Origin: Galaxea fascicularis
Taxonomy: Eukaryota; Cnidaria; Anthozoa; Scleractinia; Euphylliidae
Assembly (NCBI GenBank): GCA_948470475.1
Contig: OX419336.1
Coordinates: forward strand, 23,584,350 to 23,648,349
DNA: 64,000 bases
Direction: 5' to 3'
Notes under the pieces: model-generated
What the model saw: the letters and a program-made list of their open reading frames with translations, nothing else
Told to the model about the DNA's origin: nothing
The model's database searches: none
Made by a program: the position numbers and the translations under genes
Part shown: piece by piece, positions 11,131 through 21,601 of the stretch
Position numbering within the stretch: the first letter of the stretch is position 1
Layout of the letters: each line of letters opens with the position of its first letter

Positions 11131-14100
11131 ATGGAAAATTGATAATGGAAGACACGGAAACGGGAACAAAATGTAGTCACGTTCATTTGTTGATGGGACC
11201 AAGATAAATTTGTATGGGGAAATTATTTAATGGCTGACTAACGATAATGTTGTTGAAATTCGTATACAAAATATAGCAAGATTGAACTGATTTAACTTTA
11301 ACTTTATTTTTCCCTGTAACAAACTGACAAAAATGTAAAAAGGAAGACTTCATTGAAGGACATCGAAGGATATCACTTGTGAATTAATGAAACTGGTTAG
11401 GGCCTTGGGCTTTGCAAAGTTTGCTGGCTCTGAATTATTCGTGTTCTTCAGCTCTAATGTTGAGGCAAACTCAAATGATTGCCGTCTTGGCATATAGCTT
11501 AATAATGTGTTTCGTCGCTCCCCCGAAGCCTCGTTAAAATTGAAATGATTTACATACCAGCCATCTGCAGGGAAAATTCGGTGTGATTCTAAGCTAACGA
11601 GGTTCGATTTTACTATGAATCATTCTATTAATGTTTTAAAAAACTTAGATTTAGGCAAAAGCGAGTTTGGGGAAAAAGTTTTAATTACCATAATTTCAGC
11701 TAGAGCGAAGAATCAAACTAACGTCGATTTCCAGTACTTTTCAATAAGAAAAAATATCGTTCTTAGCTACTTTCTGAAGACTCATGTCCAGTAAATATTA
11801 AAACGTGTCAGCTAGGGCAATTAATGCTCCATTTTTCATTGGTATTAAGTTTGAACTATTTTACTGTACTTCCCACAGTATTTCCGTATGAACCGGAAAA
11901 AATATTTTAATTAGTGTACATGTCTAGGAAATGACATGACAACGAAACGTCTGAGACATATAAAGTGTTTGCAACGAATGCTTGATTTTCCATTGTTGTC
12001 TAAATTGACAAGATGTCACTACAACACCAACTTTGTTTAGAAGTAACGACCATGCGTCATCAAAATCGCAAACTTCAAAACAGTTATCTCTTATGCGAAA
12101 GAAAGATTGGAATCTTTTAGTGAAAGTCAATATGTCGATAAACTGAAGAATCTGCAGCATAAATTAGAAGTGCCTTCCTTCAATCACCAAACGGAATTAT
12201 CTATTCTATTTCCACTTTTAACTATAAAACTCTCTTAATCACTGTTAATGTTATGAATTCTCGCTTTCATACACAATTTGCATCAAAGCCTAAATTCGCT
12301 TTATATAGTCAGTTCTTTACAGAGTGAAAGTTTCAATTTTTGAGACACCTTTCAATAAAGCATTTGGAAAGTAGCGAGGCTCGCTCAGGAAAGCCGAGAT
12401 TCGCCTGGTTGAATTGTATGGAGGCCTCAAGTGCAACTCAGGTATATTAAAGCGGAGGAGTGGAGTCTGAGATACTCGAAATATGTTATTCGTTTCTAGC
12501 ATTTCTTATTTTTGGAATGTTTTTCAATAACCTTTTAGTTGGTGACGGTGGCTTGACACGAATCTTGCAAACTGAGCAGCAAAAAGCTAAGGTTTCACCT
12601 CGCACAAATACCAATTAATTTGAACACTGATGTACAAAGAATTCAGGTCAAACTATTTCAGGCTTCCCTTGTCACTTTTCCGTTCGTTCATTGATTGGTA
12701 TACCTCGTAACCAAGGTCGCAAGAGACTTTGTACATGACAAACGAAAATGAATCTTGTTAAATAAAAACGTTTCTGGTCAAGCAAATTTCAGCCGTTGTT
12801 TTGACAAAAATACATATAATGATATTTCAAAGATAAACACAGCAAGTGCGTTGGAAATAATAAAGTTGTATGATCCTGACAAAACAAAAGTAGAATAACA
12901 AACGTTAGTAAGTTCAAACCCTTTTTGTCTGGGAGGGGTCAGAGTGTCCAGAAACCGAGCAAGTCGTCTCGAAGGCCCTTTGGTGCGCACTGCCATCTTT
13001 ACGTCTGTCTCTGAGTTTCTCTTTCTTTGGTCTCGTTACTTTTGGTGTTTTCCGCTTCCCTTTTCGTTTCAAAGGTAATAAAGCAAAGTCAGAAAGCTCT
13101 CCCCGCGGGGGGAGGGGGCAAGGATGCTCATCGTTTCGTTTAGAGGTGTAAATTACAGCTTGTTTGTACTTTGGGGTGTTCAGGACGCAAGTCGATAAGT
13201 CGACCTTTTTAACTCACCAAGTACCTCTCGTGGCTGGAAGTTAAAAAACAACATCGCTGTCATACTGATACAGTAGCTTAATCCGATCGGACATGACGTC
13301 AATTGCTGGATTTGTGGCAGTTTCACTTTGGTCTCAAGAATCTGAACTTAAATGTTCTGTTAAGCACACCTGGCCTGCCCCTTACACATAGGAGCCTTCC
13401 AGCCGGGTCATATGCGTATTCATTGTCTCTTTCAGCCACGGTAATGAGATCAGCTGAATGGGTGTAGCGTATTCAAACCCGTTATCTTTGAGATGATCAT
13501 ACATCATTTATTTTGTCCAGAAGTTACCGCTAAACAAAATGCGTTCATTTGTTTTTGTCGTCTCGCTTTTTCCTCTTCTCTCTCTTTATTTCTTTTTATG
13601 TGTGCATTTGTGCTTCCGTTTTCTTGCTGACCTGTAATTTAATTCTATTTAATGCTGATGTTAACCGGCTGCTTGTCTCCGCTAGCCCCTATGGTTATTC
13701 CTGGCAGTCAGTAATTTTTTTCCTTTCACATTTTCGTTGTCGAAATTATCTTTTCAGCAAGAAGGAGTACAAATAAAGATTGTTGTTGTTGTCATATTGG
13801 ATTTTTCTTAAAGAGTTATTGCTATTGGAGTGCTTTCTCTGCTGCTAAGATGGCATGACAAGTAATACCTAGTGATTCTCTATATCTTATGATCATTACT
13901 CTCTGGCGTCATTACGTCATTACCCAAGGCAAAAAACACAATTCAAGATCTGAAATCCAACTTTAATTGCTAAATATATCTGGTTTAAGTAATTTCAAGT
14001 TGCAAGTTACCACAATACAACTTAACTCGCTCTGTAACAGAACCGGACACCATAAACTCTTGTCGAAGGGAAGCTTCCTGTTAATTCGAACCCACTTAAT

Positions 14101-14287
14101 TGAGTGGGTTGAGTTGTTGGTTCTCCACTCTGCTCTGAGAGGTTTTTCCCCGAATACTCCGGTGTTCCCCTCTCCTTAAAAACCAACATTTGATTTGATT
14201 TGATTTAAAATTTATTATATTCACAGTCTCCCCAATTAGTAGAGCGCCCGTGTTTGGCTAGAACGACTTGAGACTTGAATAAAGTTG

Positions 14288-14330
<43 letters not shown>

Positions 14331-16237
14331 CCTGCTAATTCGAATGTGTTTTAGTTAATTGGGGTCAGTGGGGATCTTGTTCAGGCACGTGTGGAGCGGG
14401 TCAAAGGTCACGTTCAGGCTGTAAGAAGGACCGAACCGTTTGTCCCAAAGGACATCAGACAACGGAGACGGAAGACTGTAGCGCGGTTTTCGCTTGTAGC
14501 TCAACCTCATTTTCTATTCAAGGTATTGTAATCATTTAACCAATAGTTCGCTTTCTTAATCATTACGCTATGACGCTCCATACGTGGGGCTCCATCCCGA
14601 GGAACTTGTTCCCGAATGATTTTTAATGGGGAGTCATTTACGATTTTTTAGATGGTAACCACGTGGGTTTTCTGCCTTCACAAGCCACGACCAAACCCAA
14701 ACCCAGTTGACTACCGCGACAGATTGGTGTGAAAGTTGTTTTATGGAGGGATTATTGGAATTTTCAGTGTTTGTAACTTGAACATTTTCTGGTGGAATTT
14801 AAGGGTGGCTTGTTAAGAAAGGTGACAGGCAAGGTTGTTGCTGGGGATACTTTCCATTAAGCGGTCGGATTTTCGGTGCACCTTTAGCCGGGTCGAATAG
14901 TTTGGCTGCATCAGTACATCAAATCGTTGTGTAGCCGTCTGCATGAGCTCGACAATCTCAGTTAACACAACACGTGAGATAACTCTTTTCAATTTTTCAC
15001 CTGTCCTAAGAAAGAAGGTATAATGGAAACGTTCTACGCACCATCCCTCTTTCACATTGTTAAAAAAGAGAATTCATTTCGTCCATTTCATTGTTTTTTG
15101 TTTATTATTGAAAAATGATTTTTATGTGTTCATTCTATTTACTTCCGATACATTTACCTTAGAATCATCGCCAATAGCCAAAACTTCAAATACTGTGACG
15201 TCATCCGTCAAGATGAGCCTCCAGCCTTCTTCATTAGCGGTTGCGTCAATGGCACTGACGACGTCACAAATAAAAGTATCTTCGACGCCCTTGATTCAGG
15301 CATCAAGTTCCAAAGAAATGACTTCATTAGCAGCTACGTCACTGATACTAGCGTCAACAGCACTTATTTCGACCTTGAATTCAGCCGAAATGACGTCACC
15401 TTTGGTAATTACTCCATCGCCCTCTTTATTAGTACTTCCATCATCGACGCAGATGACCACGTCCTCAATAAGAGCATCTACATCAACCTCACCGGCACCA
15501 ATGATCAAGTCAAGTCCTGTACCTGAGTTGCTGAGTTCATCAACAAAACAGATACAGAGATCTAGCGAAAACGTTAACTTCGAGCAAGGTATTATCGTCA
15601 GTTTGTTTGTAAGCGTGGTGCTCACGTTTCGGTTTTTGCAACTTGACTTCTAGTAGCAATAGGAACCAATATCATGTGGCACGAGACCATTGATAATTTA
15701 ATCAGAGCGTAACCCAATCTTGTATTACTTTTCAAACTAATTTTCATCGTACGTTTGAACCGCAAGTATAACTTTATTGACAGAAACATTATGTAAATCA
15801 TAGTGAAGAGAAAATCGACCTCTCCAGGGTTTCTGACCTTCCATGCTTCTTATGGAACCACATGAAACTCTACCAGGCTATTTCACTACCTAATTAACCT
15901 TCGACTTACAGTATTTATCTTTTGTTCTACAATAGGCGGCATCACTGTTCTACAAGGATACTTCACAGTGAAAAAAGACAGGGTTCTGCTTAATCATGTC
16001 ATACGCAAAATCCGGACATCAAGTGCAATTGATTGTGCGATGTTTTGTTTAAGGAGACCCAAGTGTCAATCATTCAATTTTGATCGCACATCAGAAGGCT
16101 CCAAACAGTGTGACGACGTTAAAAGCAACAGGTGTCCGAACTGTGAGCTCAACTCAGCCAAGCATTTGGCTCATGCTAAGGATTTCATCCCAAGGGAAGG
16201 ATACTACTATTACCATTACAAAATTACCCAAGACTGA
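10925..16237 (+). CDS. Gene A: secreted TSP1 / Ser-Thr-rich / PAN-apple protein
   Basis: Four exons fit by splice sites and phase: 10925-11036, 14355-14522, 15163-15588 and 15936-16237, 335 residues. Exon 1 gives a signal peptide (hydrophobic core FLLLYLFVISVA) and a short His/Lys tail. Exon 2 is a thrombospondin type 1 repeat (WGQWGSCSGTCGAGQRSR and further Cys). Exon 3 is a mucin-like linker of about 140 residues rich in Ser, Thr, Ala and Pro, likely O-glycosylated. Exon 4 is a PAN/apple-like module (Cys pairs in DCAMFCLRRPKCQSFNF, later CPNCELN and a Tyr-rich end), stop at 16237. Every internal border is phase 1. AATAAA follows at 16488. A secreted adhesive or matrix protein is likely; the ligand is unknown. 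Extra exons in the 3.3 kb intron 1 cannot be excluded, and 7763-7937 may be an alternative first exon. Confidence 0.65.
13770..13793 (+). repeat. Retroposon-like 3' tail (AATAAAG + TTG repeats)
   Basis: AATAAAGA followed by several TTG units resembles the 3' tail of a LINE or SINE copy. The upstream 200 bases contain a hydrophobic reading frame with no recognisable domain. The element's 5' boundary is not visible. Confidence 0.3.
14100..14330 (+). mobile_element. 5'-truncated SINE with (TTA)n tail
   Basis: The body (GTTGGTTCTC, CTCTGCTCTGAGAGGTTTTT, CTCCCCAATTAGTAGAGC, GACTTGAGACTTGAATAAAG) matches the full-length SINE on the minus strand at 39392-39700. The tRNA-like head is missing. The (TTA)n tail at about 14292-14330 ends only about 24 bases before the TSP1 exon of gene A. 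Confidence 0.7.
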
Positions 16238-16996
16238 CTGAACAACTGAATTCAAACTACTTATCATTGTGTCCTTTAATGGACGAGTTATGAACCTGTT
16301 CCTTCCGACCCTATTTTTAAAGGACTAAAACGTTTTTTCTTTCTTCTCACTGAAGAAGGAGGCGTAGTTTGCCCCAAATGAAACTTGAGATGAAGTTATC
16401 AACCTGCGCATAAAGTGGCACTACGGTTGAATTTTTGGGAAAATAGGTGAATTGAGAATGAAAGAAAAAAGGGTAAAAAAGTATACAAATAAATCAAGGG
16501 TTAGTCCGCTAATGGGCCCAGAGGCACCTTGATGTGGCGGCGGACTCTCTGGCCTTTCACTACTTATTATATACTTTAAAGTTTTATTTTCAACCACCTT
16601 CAAATTCAATGTTTTCCAATTTTCCATTATTGTCCTCGCCCCTCCCTCTCATTTTTGTTCCTTGAAAACATTGCAAAAATGATTGAGAAGTTACTCAGTT
16701 ATATTACTGAGGCAAGGACTCCAACCTAATGGACCTCTGAGATTCTGGAGGAAAAGTTCTGCAACAGGAAAAACAAGGTAGTTAACCGTAGTGTCGCCTT
16801 AAGACGGGCCTTGCCTTGCATGGGCGACGTTGAAAGCAGATAATGGAATCGAAGGAATGTTAACAAAAGCGTGCATGCGATCAAACGTTCTGCGACAAGT
16901 AGTTAGTTACTTGCTTATCGTCGATTTTCTCATTACGTTTTCGGGATTGGTAAACTGGCATTAATAACATTAATATTGATGAATTCTTGATACTGT

Positions 16997-17162
16997 CAGG
17001 CGCGGATCGAGGATTTTGAAATGGGGTGTGAATTTTTGTAATAATGTAATAGAGGTGAGGTTTTTGAGGTCTGTGCATTAGCATGATTGACAAATTGTCA
17101 GAAAAAAAAAGGGGGGGGGGGGTGAAAATTCACCCATTTCACCTCCCCTGGATCCGCGCCTG
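16997..17162. mobile_element. Short MITE with CAGGCGCGGATC ends
   Basis: CAGGCGCGGATC at 16997 is mirrored by GGATCCGCGCCTG ending at 17162. The 166-base element includes an A-run and a G-run near 17102-17123. No open frame of interest. The superfamily cannot be settled because no matching target-site duplication is visible. Confidence 0.65.
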
Positions 17163-17539
17163 ATTGTGCCTTTTAACACATAATGGACCGAAGACGGATT
17201 ACTGCATGAAACCTGAAGTAAAATAAATTAAAGTCACACTGGCTAATTGTAACTTCAAAAGTTAAGTAAGGATTTACAATGGTGAAAAAACAAGAGGTTT
17301 AATGATGCGTTTGAGAATTTGCTATCCTTTCTCACCACTCCTCTGCAAGCAACGTCGGAAATGACCATATTCAAGTTTTTGTGGAGGACGTGAACAAACG
17401 ATGGCGACAATTGATTCCTTTTCTGTTCTCTACCGTCGTTCATACCAATTAAAATGTAATTCATCTTTGATAATTGAATTACTAGCATACTGTTATCCGA
17501 AGCAACACTCCTCGATCCTAGCTGACAAAGACCTTTTTT

Positions 17540-18042
17540 GGCCGTTCCGAAATTCAAAAGGGAACTGGAGCGAGTTTCAAATTTGAAGTAATCGATAAAT
17601 TGACATTATCACATGAAAGATAACATTGAGATTGGTCGTTTGACCAAGTTTGATTCTTTTAGGTTGAACAGAGACCAAGTTATGGACCTTGAAACATAGC
17701 TCTAAATCCATACAAACAACTGTAAAATCTTGTCATCCACCTACTGTTTGGAAATAACTCTGGTGAAAATCAATATGTTTGCAAAGTTTAAAGAATATCA
17801 CAGAAAAAAAAAAAAAATACAGAGTTTGTATGGTTTTGGTGGACACTTTCACAAAATTAGAGACATTTGTATGGATTTTGAACCATGTTTCAAGGTCCGT
17901 AACTTGGTCTCTGTTCAACCTAAAAGAATCAGACTTGGTCAAACGACCAATCTCAATGTTATCTTTCATGTGATGGTGTCAATAAATCGATTAATTCAAA
18001 TTTGAAACTCGCCCCGGTTCCTTTTTGAATTTCGGAACGGCC
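17540..18042. mobile_element. Long fold-back element, about 500 bp
   Basis: The outer ends GGCCGTTCCGAAATTCAAAA (17540) and its reverse complement (ending 18042) bracket arms of about 170 bases. The inner part of each arm includes GATTGGTCGTTTGACCAAG and its complement near 17630 and 17940. The centre holds an A-run and no gene. Frames of 64-91 codons inside are by-products of the palindrome. Confidence 0.75.
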
Positions 18043-18181
18043 AATAGCTTTCACTGGAACTTCAATTGTCAACCCAAGTAAATCAGATCTTGCCGATCTC
18101 CTCCGCGTTGTCATCAAAGGCCAAATACTTAAATTTAATTGAACCCTCTATGAACAGACCAATGGTGTTGCAATGGGCTTA

Positions 18182-18212
18182 ATGAGCGTGCGTGCGTATG
18201 TGCGTACGTGCG
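18182..18212. repeat. Simple GTGC/GTAC repeat
   Basis: Alternating purine-pyrimidine tract of the type GTGCGTGCGTATGTGCGTAC, a small microsatellite. Confidence 0.5.
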
Positions 18213-18991
18213 CTTTACAGTTTTGTACAATTCTTTGTCGTCATCTGTAAACCAACAAAGTGAAATGACCAAATTTACTTAACCAAGAACTGCAAGTAAA
18301 AACCAAGGATATTCTGCCGAATATATGTCCGATATCAGTGTTCGGTCGGACAATCCCTCCAAACAAAGCTTTTTGACACAAACGCCTTATCGCGAATCCC
18401 AAATGTCTCAGACGAATGTGGTTGATGCAAGACAATATTCCCACAACATCTCACCAATTCCACCATTTAACATTACCCAAGGTTCCCAAACGTATAAGGA
18501 AACAAAGTGAATCCGTATTCATGTGCAATCGGACTCAATCTAAGCCAAAGGACCCAAAGCATCTGAAACAATTACCCTTATTTCTCACTATGCAAATGTA
18601 GCAGACACTTTTCAGACAAATGAGATATTTGTTTTAGATCTTCTTCTGGGTACTTGCGTCAGCTGCTCACTAACACAAAAACTGATAATATGAAGTCCTC
18701 TGGACAGACAAAACTCGTCACTCGGAGTCAAGGAAAAAAGCAATAAAGCCGGTGTTTCCGTAGTAAGCCGATGAAAAGTGTAGATAATAAACCGAGTAGC
18801 CGGACGCGAAAATGAAAACTTGCCGACAAAGACAAAATTGCTTTAACCTCTCTATTGTGAGGAGTTATTCGCTTGCGGCTTTCAGGCTTTCAGTGTTGCA
18901 CGAAAGGTACAAAAACCTTTTTTGGCACTGAAACAATTTAGTTTAAGTCGAGGACGAACCCCGTTGACATACGGTGGTTGGATTTTTAAAA

Positions 18992-20383
18992 ATGTGCTTT
19001 CGAAAAGTCTTCCTTTCGTGTTTAATTGGTTTATGGAGCTTAGCAGGAACTGAAGGGTGGTCTAAAATAGGTAGGTGGTTTAGTTCGTAACTAAATGTTG
19101 GTACACACCAGGGGCCAATATTCACAGGACAAATGGTCGCAAGAAATATTCCCACTTACTCTTCACAGGAAGGGAACAGACATTTTTCCGGCGAATGCTC
19201 CTTGCGAATGGTCCCACGAATTCAAACCAGTTGCTCGCCCGTGTCGTACCGACCATAAATACTGTAAAAAATAATGGAACGTCAGGATTCAAGCTAAAAC
19301 AGCCCAAGTGACAGCTATAAATAAAAACGCGTCCAAGCATAAGCCCTTGGGAAAGAATTAAAATGATCAGTTGATAATTGTTGTTTTTCGTTGTCGGGAA
19401 AACTCTACCCGCATTCACACCGTAAAAGTAAGCTTTGAATAAGAAATTATAGTAAGGATAAAAACTGTTTTGTAAACTCGGCTCGGTAAACGCGACAAAA
19501 CAAACCAGAGTAGTAACTGTTGAAATTTCAGATGGTAAATTGTGTAAATTTCACCACACTCAATTTTGCCGTTTATCATAGGAGCAAAACAATTCCGGAA
19601 ATTGAAAACCAAAATTGTCGTTTCATAACCAAAACTCGAGAAAGGCGAGATAGTAAAGCACTCCCCTTTAAAATTTCAGGTTCAAAACGTATAACGTTAA
19701 CTACGGTTTAAGTTGTCACTTGACTTTAGTTTTTACTACACGAAATAAGAAAATGCTTTCGTTTGATGGGGCATTTCCGATTTCATTTTGACGCTAAGGT
19801 GAAATGGAGTTTGAACGCAAGTGATCAAAAAACCTATTATTCAACCAGCCCCCAAAATTTCCGTGAAATGAAAATCTTTTGTTCCTCTCTCTTTTTTTAA
19901 GCAAATTATCGGTTCAACTGTGTTATTTTTGCAATTAATCAATTAGGTGAGTGGAGCCAATGGGGCGCATGCTCCGTGCCCTGTGGATCTGGTGTACAGC
20001 AGAGGGGATGGCGTTGTAGGGTGTGCTCAAACTACTGGTTTGTTCAAACAAGATTGTGCACGACGTCCTGTGCAAACCACAGGACAACCAACGAGGGTTT
20101 GCTTGAACAAGGGAAACAAAACGCAGCCCTGGTTCAACACAGTATCAAGGAGATGTGGGTGTCATCACCAATCCAGTGCGCTCATCACTGTCTGAGGCTA
20201 GCTGAATGCCAGTCAATCAATATTGGTAAGGAGGAAAATCACGAGGGTGACGGAGCTACAAAAGCGCATGTTTCATGGCTATGTCAGCTAAACAACGGTA
20301 TCGCGGATTCAGAACCAGCACATTTAGTTCAGAGGAATGGTTTCCGTTATTACAGCTTCATGTTAAAGCATTATTGGGAATAG
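18992..20383 (+). CDS. Gene B: secreted TSP1-PAN protein
   Basis: Two exons: 18992-19070 (ATG, 26 codons plus one base, donor GTAGGT) and 19947-20383 (acceptor AATTAG), about 171 residues. Exon 1 encodes a signal peptide (basic start, core VFLSCLIGLWSLAG). Exon 2 starts in phase 1 and holds a TSP1 module (EWSQWGACSVPCGSG) fused without an intron to a PAN/apple-like module (CAHHCLRLAECQS, then CQLNN and a Tyr-rich end). The spacing of Cys, CQS and the final Arg-x-Gly-x-x-Tyr-Tyr pattern parallels gene A, so A and B are paralogues; B lacks the Ser/Thr linker. Its intron is cut by the left edge of the triplicated unit at 19833. Two more copies of exon 2 lie downstream. Exon 1 is supported by phase and signal-peptide character only. 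Confidence 0.62.
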
Positions 20384-20800
20384 AGCAAATCTATATTGCA
20401 GAGGAAAATGCAGTAGCTCCGTTTAAAAAATGTTGAAGTAGCCGTAGAAAATGTGTGGAGTTAATGATGACAAATTACAATCCAAAAGTAGAGTACAAGT
20501 CACTTCTTTAACCCAACAAGCTCGACTTTGAAATACCAGCACGCAAGATATGGTTAAAACTGGTCGTAAGTGAACACCAATACAACAGCGTACGAAAACA
20601 TTGTCTCTCGTAATAACTTTTCTCGCTTCATTTTCTCTAACCACGCTTCTCAGTGTCTTTCCGGTTTAATGCAACCGCGCGAAATGCTTTATATTTCGTG
20701 TACTGGAGAGTAAATAAGCCCAGTAACACAAATGAGACCTCATATCTCCTTGAGACACAGCCTTTGTGTACTGGTATCATCTCATCTCAATCACCATACC

Positions 20801-21220
20801 CTTAAAGTGCCTGTAACCCCAAAATATGTTTTCGCTAAAATAAATCTTTGCAGTCGAAACGCATTGCAGACTTTTTTTTTCCTTTTTAATAAATCCTGCC
20901 CTTTAATAGGCTTCAATACTTTCGAAAAAACAAACATCGTTTGTTTTATGACCGAGTCAGAAAGGGAGTTGGTCTATTCCTGATTTGACGTCACAATCTA
21001 CTTCACTTGCATGTTTACAAAGAGTTAATGCAATGCAAATCAGGAATAGACCCATGTCCCTTCTGACTCGGTCGTGAAACAAACGATGCTCAGTTTCAAA
21101 GCCTTTAAAAAAAGTCGAGATTTGGTCAAAAAAGGAAAAAAAAAATGCCGCAATGCGTCTCAAACAGGTGCAAAGATTCATTCTAGCGAAAATATATTTG
21201 GGGTTATAGGCACTTTAAAG
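20801..21220. mobile_element. 420-bp fold-back MITE between the convergent 3' ends (copy 1)
   Basis: CTTAAAGTGCCTGTAACCCC opens the element at 20801. A near-perfect inverted copy (one T/C difference, TATAGGCACTTTAAAG) closes it at 21220. Inner arms also pair (GACCGAGTCAGAA and TTCTGACTCGGTC; GGTCTATTCCTGATTT and its complement). AATAAA occurs at 20839 and 20888 on the plus strand, so the element may supply poly(A) signals to gene B, whose stop is at 20383. Confidence 0.75.
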
Positions 21221-21601
21221 AACAACATGGCACAAAGGGGATGGGCGGGGGGGGGTTCCTTGACATATTTGTTTTTCAGTTGAATTTTGCGCGAATTTTA
21301 ATGTTAGAGCTTTTGGGAGAAAACGAGATCCAGGCTGACGGTAGAAAAAGAAAAAATGCATTTCAATATATACAATTAGACAGATTGGAGATTACTATTG
21401 GTGTCCTTTTCTTTCATCTGTTACTTAGGCCATAAGTTTACCATTTACGTTTAGCAAGTTCAAAATTCAAAACCAAATATATCAACACGCTCAGCTGCGA
21501 TGCAATTCTTTACTCAGTCAACAGAAAACCAATAACAGCTAGTGAAACCTGCCCCCCCCCCCCAAAAAAAAAAAAAAAAAAAAAACTGCATCTGCATCCA
21601 G

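Noticed and set aside
13549..13776. Hydrophobic frame that looks like a signal peptide or membrane protein
   Set aside because: T-rich retroposon-like DNA with an AATAAAG-(TTG)n tail; no splice donor in the right phase and no domain.
15296..15625. 109-codon minus-strand frame rich in Asp, Val and Ile
   Set aside because: Antisense of the Ser/Thr-rich exon of gene A, whose plus-strand reading is bounded by matching phase-1 splice sites.
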